Source: Sphingobacteriales bacterium
GTDB lineage: Bacteria; Bacteroidota; Bacteroidia; Chitinophagales; Chitinophagaceae
DNA length: 17,066 nt
NCBI GenBank assembly: GCA_947463665.1
Contig: CANHUD010000023.1
Span: 1-17,066 of the forward strand
Direction of reading: 5' to 3'
A program made the translations under genes and the position numbers. Within the stretch, counting starts at the first letter, position 1, and the number at the start of each line of letters is the position of its first letter. Below the pieces are notes generated by a model. That model ran no database searches, had not been told where the DNA came from, and was given only the letters and a program-made list of their open reading frames with translations. This document shows positions 1-8,600 of this stretch, piece after piece.

Positions 1-1
1 A

Positions 2-469
2 GATAACATCGAGGGTCACCAGATCAGGAGTACGAGTACCGATGGCGGCCAATCATGGACCTACACCAAAAGTCCGTTTCCGGCAATCGGTAGCGGACAG
101 CGCTCCACCATGCAACGATTGCCGAATGGGCACATCATTTTTGCCTCCTTTGCCAAAGACCTGACTTACAGGGATGCGGAAGGAAGGGAGCGGAAAGCAT
201 CCGGACTTTATGTAGCCCTTTCCACGGATAACGGGCAGACCTTTCCGGTGATCCGGCCGCTGGTCAATGATCCCGGAAAAGCACAGGAGCTCGATGCCTG
301 GGGCTGGCAGCATACGTTCAACTGGACCGATTCCACGGCAGAGCCCAAGGGATACCTCTGTTCAACGCTCAGCAGCGATGGCATGATCCATGTACTCTCC
401 AGCGGACTGGAATATGTGTTCAACGAAGCCTGGCTGCTGAACCCGACCTCCAAGGTCGGGGAGCGGTGA
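2..469 (+). CDS. Sialidase-like BNR/Asp-box protein, C-terminal part
   Basis: The gene is cut by the left edge; 155 residues and a TGA stop (467-469) are visible. Two Asp-box motifs can be read: STDGGQSW at window residues 12-19 (nt 35-58) and STDNGQTF at residues 74-81 (nt 221-244). Asp boxes mark the blades of six-bladed beta-propellers in sialidases and other BNR-repeat proteins. The catalytic arginines and tyrosine would lie upstream or cannot be assigned, so true sialidase activity is unproven. The end, from VLSSGLEYVFNEAWLLNP onward, recurs as a diverged partial copy at 16867-16940 beside xdhC, so this C-terminus may have arrived with the inserted island. Local G+C is high (36 of 60 bases in 241-300) compared with the PUL that follows. 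The next gene is convergent. An ATG at 110 gives a shorter reading in the same frame, but the frame is open to the window edge and the first Asp box lies upstream of that ATG. Confidence 0.8.
   Translation, partial: DNIEGHQIRSTSTDGGQSWTYTKSPFPAIGSGQRSTMQRLPNGHIIFASFAKDLTYRDAEGRERKASGLYVALSTDNGQTFPVIRPLVNDPGKAQELDAWGWQHTFNWTDSTAEPKGYLCSTLSSDGMIHVLSSGLEYVFNEAWLLNPTSKVGER
395..468 (+). repeat. Left copy of an imperfect direct repeat flanking the PUL
   Basis: These 74 bases encode the C-terminus of the sialidase-like gene. They align without gaps to 16867-16940: 64 of 74 positions match, and 410-446 is identical to 16882-16918 (37 bases). The mismatches change Leu/Val, Thr/Ile, Ser/Ala, Gly/Ser and Arg/Lys, all conservative. 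Placement at a gene's 3' end resembles the attachment sites of integrative elements, but duplication or recombination between paralogues would also produce it. Confidence 0.85.
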
Positions 470-602
470 TTTTATTTGATGGGGTATATAATTATACGTT
501 AGCAACGGCCGGCTTGGTCATAAAGGTTTATAGTGATGTCGCGTGCATTTGTTTACTAGTTTATTTCTAGAGTTAAATGAGTGGAAGAGTAGTTTATCTT
601 TC
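470..602. other. Convergent intergenic spacer
   Basis: This 133-base spacer separates the stop of the sialidase-like gene from the stop of the leftward GH127-like gene. It is A+T-rich from about 470 onward, so base composition changes right at the end of the sialidase-like gene. I see no convincing bidirectional terminator (only short CTAG repeats near 557-573), no small gene and no mobile-element end. Confidence 0.5.
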
Positions 603-2621
603 TTATTTTGATCCAGATAGCACTGGGATTGCAGGCCTTTTGTCTTCTCTTTGATAAAGTGAACGCCATGCTTCAATAGGGTAAGCGGTGCGCATGTAAA
701 GGGGTTGTGGCAGCCATACCCTGAAGTTATTTGCAGTTTCATATTTATTTCCTGCTGAAGCATAATCGCACATGATTAAAGTTGTTTTTTCATGATTAAC
801 AAAGTGAGTAGGTCTTTGCAGGAAAGGAACTTCGAAGGCCATTTGTATTCCTTCAGGAGCAGGAATGCGTTTTAAGTCGATATACATTTGATCTGGAAAA
901 GAGGAAACGGGCTTTAGCAGGGCATAATGGATATTCCAAGCTTTATCATGCTTCCATTGGTAACCTTCGTGTAAAAGCCAGAGGTTTCGATCGTCTGCTT
1001 TTGCAACACGACTGTCTAGTGCCAAGACGATTGGGCCACGCATCAGCGCCATTTGATTGGAATTTCCGGGAGCTTTAATCACTCTGCCTCTAAAATCTGG
1101 GTTTAATTCCAGGCGATCACCATTTTTCCATATTCTATCTATGGAAAGGTAGCCATTGCTTACATTCCCATTAGTGGGTATGCCATTGATAGTCAAGGTG
1201 AATTTACGGCTCCATGATGGGATTCTCAGTTTAAGCCTGAAACGCTGGTTGAAGGGGGTTTCGATGCTTACTTTGATATTATTATCTTCAGGATAGGTAG
1301 TTTGTTGTTTCAGCGTTATATTTCTGCCATCCTTGAGGGGTATATTCCATGTTCCGGATTCATAAACATTGATTACAGCACCTTTATCATCGGTCATAAC
1401 CGCCCATGAGGGTATGGTCATAAGTGCTCTCGGGCCATTGGCAACGCAGCAGCTAGTCTGACAACTTGGAACTTGCAAGTGGCTGGGTACTCTTTCTCCT
1501 ATCATAGGAGAAAAGTATGCCCACCAGCTTCCATTGGTTGTCATTGCACCCAGTAATGCATTGTAAACAGAAATTTCCATTTCGTCAGCCCAGACTGGAT
1601 CACCAGTTAATCTTAACAATTGATAGCAAAGCTTGATCCACGTCACCGTCACACAAGTTTCCATAGTTTGCTCCAGCATTTCGGTTTGACGAATAGTGCC
1701 ATCACACCATAGTTCTCCGCTTGAGCCTGAGCCTACCAGCATGATCTCTTTTTTTCTAACCGCATGAGCAAAATTTAATGCAGCCGTAAGGTATGTACTA
1801 TCTCCAGTGGCTCTGAAGAGCTCACATAATCCTTCATAGCATGACATTTGTTCATATCCTTTTGGGGCTGATATCAGAATGGGATCAACTTTTGCCAGGG
1901 CATCTTCTATAAGTCTCATACCTTTTGGGTTATAAGCATTAGGCAGACTCCAGAGCTTCACTATATACTTTGCAAAGTCAAGATACCTTTTTTGGTTAGT
2001 ACGACGATATACGAGCAGGACAGGTTCCAGAATGGAAGAGGAAGAGAGCGATTCTAACAATGACAATCCTGTTTCGGTAATTTTTCGTTTTCCGGGACCG
2101 AGAATTTCAATAAGATTGTCAACAGAGCGGGCTGCCACTTCAAGGGATGCTTTGTTTCCGGTTTCATCATAATGGGCAACCAGTCCGAGTATAGCATATT
2201 TTCTTCCCCAGATGTCCCAGTCTCCAAAATCTTTATTATAACTACTGAGTTTTCCTGTACCATCCTGGGTTTGGATCAAACCAGCACTTGCATCATCTAT
2301 GATCTTCCGATGATGGCTAGTGGGTTGGTAGTGATGGGCAAGTGCGGCTGATGTGAACCATTTACCCCAGAATTCACCCTGCCACTTGTTTGGGTCATCA
2401 TTTCTGACCTCAAAGGGTTTGATATATAGCTCAAATGCCCTGTTCATGATTCCATTTTGAATGCACTGGTCCATTTTTTTTCCCAGGTACCCCTTCATTA
2501 CGGAAGCTCCGGCAGGCAATGGCTGAAGTTTATCTGTTGTGATAGTACCATTTCTCTGTGCATGGAGTTCAAAAAAGTATGGAAAAAGGACAGCAAGAAT
2601 AAGTAAGCTTCTTTTTTTCAT
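603..2621 (-). CDS. Secreted DUF1680/GH127-like glycoside hydrolase (putative beta-L-arabinofuranosidase)
   Basis: The 672-residue protein has the usual size for the DUF1680 group (GH127 and relatives). A Sec signal peptide is visible (MKKRSLLILAVLFPYFFELHA, cleavage near residue 21), so it acts in the periplasm or at the surface. The (alpha/alpha)6-barrel region runs from about residue 40 to 410 and a beta-rich C-terminal part follows. GH127 enzymes of the HypBA1 type use a Zn-bound cysteine nucleophile held by Glu-x-Cys and a Cys-Cys pair. The same pattern is here: E321-T-C323 and C391-C392 followed by VANGPRAL. Glu303 in SSGELW is a candidate acid/base by spacing. Known activities in the group include beta-L-arabinofuranosidase and aceric-acid hydrolase from rhamnogalacturonan II work, so the exact sugar is open. 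It is the last gene of the leftward unit, 128 bases after the regulator. GH146 or another DUF1680 subfamily remains possible. Confidence 0.88.
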   Translation of the reverse strand: MKKRSLLILAVLFPYFFELHAQRNGTITTDKLQPLPAGASVMKGYLGKKMDQCIQNGIMNRAFELYIKPFEVRNDDPNKWQGEFWGKWFTSAALAHHYQPTSHHRKIIDDASAGLIQTQDGTGKLSSYNKDFGDWDIWGRKYAILGLVAHYDETGNKASLEVAARSVDNLIEILGPGKRKITETGLSLLESLSSSSILEPVLLVYRRTNQKRYLDFAKYIVKLWSLPNAYNPKGMRLIEDALAKVDPILISAPKGYEQMSCYEGLCELFRATGDSTYLTAALNFAHAVRKKEIMLVGSGSSGELWCDGTIRQTEMLEQTMETCVTVTWIKLCYQLLRLTGDPVWADEMEISVYNALLGAMTTNGSWWAYFSPMIGERVPSHLQVPSCQTSCCVANGPRALMTIPSWAVMTDDKGAVINVYESGTWNIPLKDGRNITLKQQTTYPEDNNIKVSIETPFNQRFRLKLRIPSWSRKFTLTINGIPTNGNVSNGYLSIDRIWKNGDRLELNPDFRGRVIKAPGNSNQMALMRGPIVLALDSRVAKADDRNLWLLHEGYQWKHDKAWNIHYALLKPVSSFPDQMYIDLKRIPAPEGIQMAFEVPFLQRPTHFVNHEKTTLIMCDYASAGNKYETANNFRVWLPQPLYMRTAYPIEAWRSLYQREDKRPAIPVLSGSK

Positions 2622-2749
2622 AATAGTTAATTTTTAAAAGAATTATGATTTGTTGATTACCTAAAAAATAGGAATTAAGAGTATTTATATAGTTATGAAA
2701 ATCATTTAATTAAATTTATATATAATAAATATTCATATTTGTCTTCTTG
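2622..2749 (-). promoter_or_regulatory. A+T-rich spacer upstream of the GH127-like gene
   Basis: The spacer between regulator and hydrolase is extremely A+T-rich (12 of 60 G+C in 2701-2760, which includes the regulator's end). It holds a 12-base palindrome, ATTTAATTAAAT, at 2704-2715, set between ATGAAA (2695-2700) and ATTCAT (2731-2736). A similar ATGAAT/ATTCAT pair sits upstream of the regulator at 3906-3920. An operator for the GntR-type regulator is possible, but such strings are expected by chance in A+T-rich DNA. No TAnnTTTG-type -7 element was found on the leftward strand. Confidence 0.25.
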
Positions 2750-3787
2750 TCAGAGTGAGGCTCTAATTGTAAGTTTGAAATCAACAGAGATATTTCCCAA
2801 GTTATTTTCTCTGATCATCTTGGCGGCAATATTTCCGATCTCAGTAAAGTTTGTAGAGATTGTTGTAATACCGTTTAGAATGAACTCCTTAACAGGTGTT
2901 TCATTGTAAGAAATAATGCCAATTTCCTTTCCGGGGATCAACTTTGTTTCCTTAACTTTTTGTAATAGGATTACCAGGTCGTCATCCATTAGATTAATAT
3001 AGACTTCACCATTTTTTAAATGTTCGCGTGCGATATCTTCTACAATCTTATATGAAAATGCGAAATTGACACAGAATTTAACGAATCCTCTCAGTATCTC
3101 TTTTGGGTAGTATGAATTTTTTGGGAAGATGATTTTAAGTGTATTGTATTTCGATAGGCGATCATTTGCTTCCACCAGAGCATTATATATATCTTTTTCA
3201 AAATCTTCAAAAACAGCGCCAACTTTTCCAGTTACGTTATCAAGATTTTTATCTAGAAGAATTAAATTTTTTCCTTGTAGTCTGTTAAGTATTTCTTGTG
3301 GGGAACTATTACTATCGGTGAAATGAGGTATTATTACATAATATGTATAGTCATCCATTTTCCCTTTAAGGATTTTTTGGAATAGATTATAGTCATTGTT
3401 ATATATATAGAAGTCAATCATGCCGAAATCTCCTAGTGTATCTGCGAATGCATCATAGATGATTTTTTTATGGTGGCTGAGTTTGTTGAACATTAATAGA
3501 ACCCTATTCATGTTATCAATCTTTCTGCTTCCTACGAAATACCCCTTTCCAGGGACGGAGTCTATTATCCCCATTTTCTTAAGATTGCGGTATGCTTTTT
3601 CCGCTGTATCTCTTGAAATATCAAGTTCGAAGCTCAGATCACTGATGCTGGGAAGCAGATATTTTTCTTTAAGGTGCCCATGTCTGATTGCATTGAAGAT
3701 TGCATTTGTAACCTGCATGTATTTAGGGGTAATTGATTGTTCATCAATCTTTAGAACCTGATAAATATTGGATATGTCTTTTCTCAT
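2750..3787 (-). CDS. GntR-family transcriptional regulator with LacI-like ligand-binding domain
   Basis: This 345-residue cytoplasmic protein has two domains. Residues about 14-86 are a GntR winged helix-turn-helix; the sequence LPSISDLSFELDISRDTAEK is the recognition region and VPGKGYFV (78-85) is the wing. Residues about 95-340 resemble the periplasmic-binding-protein/LacI sensor fold, which binds a sugar or sugar derivative. Bacteroidota regulators with this architecture commonly control sugar-catabolic loci; AraR of Bacillus has the same domain order. It lies between the sulfatase (150 bases upstream) and the GH127-like gene, so it probably controls this PUL and itself. The PUL has no hybrid two-component sensor or ECF sigma/anti-sigma pair, making this the only regulator seen. 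The gene is A+T-rich (17 of 60 G+C in 3181-3240). Whether it activates or represses cannot be told. Confidence 0.9.
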   Translation of the reverse strand: MRKDISNIYQVLKIDEQSITPKYMQVTNAIFNAIRHGHLKEKYLLPSISDLSFELDISRDTAEKAYRNLKKMGIIDSVPGKGYFVGSRKIDNMNRVLLMFNKLSHHKKIIYDAFADTLGDFGMIDFYIYNNDYNLFQKILKGKMDDYTYYVIIPHFTDSNSSPQEILNRLQGKNLILLDKNLDNVTGKVGAVFEDFEKDIYNALVEANDRLSKYNTLKIIFPKNSYYPKEILRGFVKFCVNFAFSYKIVEDIAREHLKNGEVYINLMDDDLVILLQKVKETKLIPGKEIGIISYNETPVKEFILNGITTISTNFTEIGNIAAKMIRENNLGNISVDFKLTIRASL

Positions 3788-3905
3788 TTTTTTGCAATCT
3801 TGATTATTCAGGATTTTCTATGTGCAGAAATCTGATAAAGTTGATTTTTATATTTTTGAAAGATAATCGGTTTAATTACTTTCATTGATAAATATACTCG
3901 CATGT

Positions 3906-3920
3906 ATGAATTCTATTCAT
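3906..3920. promoter_or_regulatory. Perfect inverted repeat ATGAAT-TCT-ATTCAT upstream of the regulator
   Basis: A 6-base perfect dyad with a 3-base spacer lies 119 bases upstream of the regulator start, in the gap after the sulfatase stop. Dyads of this size are typical GntR operator shapes, so autoregulation is possible. The surrounding 3788-3937 spacer is A+T-rich and shows no other clear element. No -7/-33 pair of the Bacteroidota type was recognised. Confidence 0.25.
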
Positions 3921-3937
3921 CTATGTTTGTAGCATAT

Positions 3938-5452
3938 TCAGTTGTTGGTACTTGCTGCAATTAATTTGAAAGGGACACCCTTAACTTCGCCTTCGGCAGC
4001 GGGCCATCCCTGTGTTGGATTTGTTGATAGTTTCCGGATGATCTCTATGATTTTTTGATAAGGCATATTCGGATCTCCTGTTTTCTTCATCCATTTGTAT
4101 GTAGCATTTGCCAATCTGTTACGGTACCTCGAATAACTAGGATGGTTATACATGTTACTCATTTCCCATCTATCTTTTTTACGATCGTAAAGTACAAATC
4201 GGCTATGTGTAGTGTCAGTATTAGGTAGTTTTTCTGAGTCAGCGTTTGGATCTGTACTAAAAGCGTAAGTAAAGCGTCGAGTGTAGATACCTCTCCAATT
4301 ATGTTGATGATTATAAATTGGTATTTTCCGATTCCTGATTTGTCGGCTTAAAGTGATTACTCTGCTCAGATCAGTACCTTGACATGAATTAGGAGGTTTG
4401 ATTCCAATAAGTCCAAGAATAGTAGGCATAAGGTCAGGAGTGCCAATAGGTGTTTCCTGAATGCCGGCATCAAGTTTTCCGGGCCAGCTGATTATTAACG
4501 GAACACGAATCGATTCCTGTTCTGGACGACCTTTATTATTGGGCCATTTGTGAGAGAAAAGCATGTCTCCATGATCGGAAGTGAAAACTATTATGGTATT
4601 TTCAAGTAAGTTTTTATCCTTTAGCGTTGCTACTACCATCCCAATAGCTTTGTCTATTCCACTAATCATAGCGAGATGTCCATGGTATCTTTTTCTATTT
4701 TCAAAATTATCTTGTCCATTTGGACGAATTTTTATTGACGAATTCTTATAGTTGTTCATTAATTCATCCGGTGCTTTGTAGTTATTGCCTCCGATATCAT
4801 GAGGTGGGTGGAAGGCAATAAAGAGTGCAAATGGTCTATCGTCGGTCGTGGAAATAAATGCTTGAGCCTGCATCGATTGGCCGAAGGGTTCCCATTTGTC
4901 TTGGTATTGCCTGGTGCCTGAACTGTCCCACCAATAGGCTTTACCTGCATCAAAATTCAATGTGCAGTTGTTTGATAAGAATGTGCCATTAAATCCATAC
5001 CGGAAAGGTCCTGCGGGAATAGGTCTTGCCCGATCCCCTCCGTACAAATGCCATTTACCAATGTAGCCTGTTCGATAGTTGTTTTTTTCCAATTGTTCTG
5101 CGAAGTATGCGCCAGGGAGACCTATCTGTTCACTGGAAAGCATTCGTATATCGTTATTAATTGCACCGTTTCGAATGGCATGCATCCCGCTCATCAACAT
5201 ACTTCTGAATGGGGTGCATTGGGGAGAAGTTGAAACTGCATGTTTGAATACAATTCCTTCCTGTGCAAGAGAAGTGAGAATAGGTGTATGTGCTTGGCTT
5301 CCTTCGTGCCAGCCAACCATATCATAAGAATGCTGGTCACTCATGATGAAAACAATATTGGGAGGTCGATTAGGGAATGTATCAACTTTGGGTTTAGCCT
5401 GCGGCTGACTCCAATGAATTAAGCTTGTAAAGTACAAGGTAGCGAGCAGCAT
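3938..5452 (-). CDS. Secreted Cys-type sulfatase (family S1), leftward unit
   Basis: This 504-residue protein would hydrolyse sulfate esters on glycans outside the cytoplasm. The sulfatase signature is C79-T-P-F-R83; Cys79 must be converted to formylglycine by an anSME or FGE enzyme not encoded here. Other family residues visible are the metal-binding D39-Q40 in IMSDQH, G132-K133-W-H135, H215 and H218 in FHPPHD, D293-H294 in TSDHGD, and K302. The start is by elimination: the frame is open further upstream, but no ATG, GTG or TTG precedes 5452 in frame through about 5561. The N-terminus is hydrophobic and Sec-like but lacks the usual positive charge, so secretion is likely but the start is not secure. 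Eight A residues on the coding strand (5460-5467) lie just before the ATG. It heads the leftward unit and diverges from SusC. The S1 subfamily, and hence the substrate, cannot be assigned by eye. Confidence 0.9.
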   Translation of the reverse strand: MLLATLYFTSLIHWSQPQAKPKVDTFPNRPPNIVFIMSDQHSYDMVGWHEGSQAHTPILTSLAQEGIVFKHAVSTSPQCTPFRSMLMSGMHAIRNGAINNDIRMLSSEQIGLPGAYFAEQLEKNNYRTGYIGKWHLYGGDRARPIPAGPFRYGFNGTFLSNNCTLNFDAGKAYWWDSSGTRQYQDKWEPFGQSMQAQAFISTTDDRPFALFIAFHPPHDIGGNNYKAPDELMNNYKNSSIKIRPNGQDNFENRKRYHGHLAMISGIDKAIGMVVATLKDKNLLENTIIVFTSDHGDMLFSHKWPNNKGRPEQESIRVPLIISWPGKLDAGIQETPIGTPDLMPTILGLIGIKPPNSCQGTDLSRVITLSRQIRNRKIPIYNHQHNWRGIYTRRFTYAFSTDPNADSEKLPNTDTTHSRFVLYDRKKDRWEMSNMYNHPSYSRYRNRLANATYKWMKKTGDPNMPYQKIIEIIRKLSTNPTQGWPAAEGEVKGVPFKLIAASTNN

Positions 5453-5601
5453 GAGGGAGTTTTTTTTCGAAAATAGGCAGCCTCTTACGAAAAGATGTAG
5501 ATATGCATGAAGGTGCAGGTAGGCTTGTCTCGGCCTCCTGTATAATTTAGTTGCCAGAAGAAGCCTATCGGCTTGGTATTTTCTAACAAAATTTAACTCT
5601 T
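5453..5601. promoter_or_regulatory. Divergent control region between the sulfatase and SusC
   Basis: This 149-base region must drive the leftward sulfatase unit and probably the rightward SusC unit. It contains a hairpin-capable dyad, AAGCC-TATC-GGCTT, at 5561-5574, with another GGCTT at 5522-5526; this is a possible operator. No consensus TTG/TAnnTTTG promoter is present. The nearest rightward candidate is TTG at 5551-5553 with TATTTTCT at 5577-5584, which has two mismatches and long spacing. Regulation by the GntR protein is inferred from position only. Confidence 0.4.
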
Positions 5602-8600
5602 ATGCTTGCGTCATCTTATTCAGAATCAATGCTGGTCCTATGCGCGCTCAGCGGGCTTGGGAAAAGGTTTTCCAGGTTGAAGGCATGTACTCTGCTAACC
5701 CGCAGATTTATGCCCTTTGCCACAATTGTAATTCTTCTTTTGTGTTGTCATGTCACATTCGCCCATTCGCTTCAACAAGCAACCTCCAGGGATCAAACAG
5801 TTACTGGTCGTGTATTTGACCAGACATCTGGAAATCCATTGCAAGGGGCAACTGTTTCTGTTAAAGGAGCGACTAAGTCTGTACTGACGGATGAAAATGG
5901 AAATTTTAAAATTACGGTTTCAGATGCAGGAGTAGTTTTGACCATCAGTTTTGTGGATTATAATGCTGTGGATATACCACTTGCGGGACGAAATGTTCTT
6001 GATGTTTCATTAACTTCCAAAAGTAATAACCTCACAGATGTAGTGGTCGTAGCGTATGGCTCGCAAAAAAAAGCATCTGTCACAGGTTCCGTTGCTTCGG
6101 TCTCCGGTAAAGACCTTGTGAACATTCCGGTAGCAAACGTATCTAGCACCCTGGCAGGTAGGCTACCAGGACTAGTTGCATTGCAACGGAGTGGGCAGCC
6201 CGGTGTCGATAATACTTCCATTAATATCCGAGGTTTTGGGAATGCACTGATCATCGTAGATGGTGTGCCACAGGAATTCAATCAGCTAGATCCAAATGAA
6301 ATTGAGAGCTTTACAGTTCTCAAAGATGCATCGGCAGCTATTTATGGTGCACGAGCTGCTAATGGAGTTATACTGGTGACAACCAAGCGAGGGAAATCCG
6401 GTAAACCTACTATTTCTTTTTCATCAGGTCTTTCCTGGCAGACGCGCACTAACTGGTCCAGAATGGCCAATGCCGGAGAGTTTACTTCCCTCATAAACCA
6501 GGGTAGAATTAATAATGGACAACCCCTGAAGTACACGGAGTATGATGTTAAAGTGTTTCGTCATGTTTCTGGGGATCCAAATGCGCTAACAGATATGACG
6601 CCGGCAGAACGATCCAGATTCGATGCCGAGGATTTACGTAATTATCATGATGAAGATCCCTATCCTGCAGCCTTCAAGGATTTTGCACCCATGCAACAAT
6701 ATAATGTAAGTTCCAGGGGGGGAAGCGATAATATTCGCTATTTCATTTCAGGCGGAATTCTTGATCAGTCCAGTATGTTGCGCAGTGGAGACATGAACTT
6801 CAGAAGATATAATTTACGGGCGAATGTTGATGCCAAGATTAACAAAAATCTGGATGTGAGCCTTGATCTTGGAGGTAGAAATGAACGTCGTTTTTATCCA
6901 ATTTCGGGTATGGACTGGATCATGCAGCTCACCTATTGGGGTGAGCCGGTTAAGTGGAAGACATGGCCGGACAGAACGAAACCGGTTGGAAGCATCGTTG
7001 ATGCTACAGATGCGGGACTTACTGGATCCCAACAATTCAACTACAATGAATACAACTCTGCTCTGAGTTTTGATTATCGGATTCCTGCTATCAAAGGACT
7101 TTCGGTTCAGGGACGTATTAATTACAGGACCGGGTTTCATTACAATGAGTATTTCACCAAGCAGTATTGGACATACAATTATGACTTCAAGACTGATACC
7201 TATACCCGTGCCACAACACCTTCAGGGAACACTTCATTGAATATTGAGTCCCGAGAGGATAAATGGCTAACTGGACAGCTTTTTCTAAAATATGAAAGAT
7301 CATTCGGTAAGCACGATCTCAAGGCGCTGGCTTTATATGAAGGACTGGATAATGGTCTAAAGTATGTGAGTGCGTACAGAGAGGGGTATCTTTCAACTGC
7401 CTTGCCTATCTTGAGTGCTGGCGGAGATTTAAATAAGAACAACAGCGGAACGCAACGGGAAGATGGCAGGGCGAGCTATGCTGGCAGATTCAACTATGCC
7501 TTCAATAACAAATATCTGTTGGAAGCAACTTTCAGGTATGATGGTAACTCCATGTGGGCCGGGGATTACAGATGGGGCTTTTTCCCAGGAGTACTCGGTG
7601 CATGGCGTGTTTCAGAGGAAGGGTTCTTCCGTCAACATGTACGATTTATAGACAATCTTAAAATTCGTGCTTCTGCAGGTATTGCGGGTGATGATGCCGG
7701 AGGTATCGCGTACCAATATCTTCAGACTTTCGGTATCAATGGCAGGTATGTACTTAACAATGCCATCGGTAACGGAATTCGAAATAACGGCATCGCTAAC
7801 CCATTTGCCACTTGGGCGGAGTATAAAACGTATAATGCAGGAGTAGAATTCGGCTTGTTGAATAACAGGTTGTATGGTGAAGCAGATGTTTTTTACAGGG
7901 ATGGATATAATTTACTTGGCACACGAGCAGATGCTCTTCCTACAACATTTGGAGCCTCTCTCCCACAGGAGAACCTTAACAGTGCCAGTAATCGCGGTTT
8001 TGAGCTGCGATTAGGGTTTCGCGATCGCAAGCGGGAATTCACTTACAGCGTAGAAGGAAATGTTTCTTTCAACCGGGCAAGGTGGGAGCAGGTTTCTGAG
8101 CGTGATTTTTCTACAGCATCCCGTGGGGTGATAGCCCGTGACAGGGTTTCATACACCTGGCGCAATACCATCTGGGGTTACAAGGCAGTCGGAATTTTTC
8201 AATCACAGGAAGAAATTAACAAATGGGCTCTGAATCAAGATAATAACAATAATAGAACCTTGCGACCAGGCGATATAAAATATATGGATCTGGACAGTAA
8301 TGGACGCTTGGATCGATATGATGAGGCCATCATTGGCAATAATGTTCCACTCACAATGTTCGGCTTCAACATGTCTGCAAGCTGGAAAGGAATCGATTTC
8401 TCTATGTTATTACAAGGGGCTGCTAATTTTCACACGTTTATCAATGAGGAGAGGGCACCTGCACAATATGAGGGTAATACGTATGCGTATGTTGCAGTCA
8501 ATTCATGGACAGCTGCAAATCCCAATGCCAAATTTCCCCGCTTTCTACCGGGTGGGGTCCAAAATAACAGAGCTGTTTCCGATTTCTGGCTACACGATGC

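Noticed and set aside
53..453. Open frames on the minus strand opposite the sialidase-like gene
   Set aside because: They overlap the plus frame that carries two Asp-box motifs and have no recognisable protein features; treated as shadows.
557..573. CTAG-bounded structure as a terminator between convergent genes
   Set aside because: Only 4-base self-complementary ends and no G+C-rich stem with T-tract.
5048..5422. Plus-strand open frames within the leftward sulfatase
   Set aside because: The minus frame encodes the complete CTPFR sulfatase active site; the overlapping frames are antisense shadows.
6814..7442. Minus-strand open frames inside SusC
   Set aside because: The SusC frame is continuous with family motifs throughout; no independent support for antisense genes.
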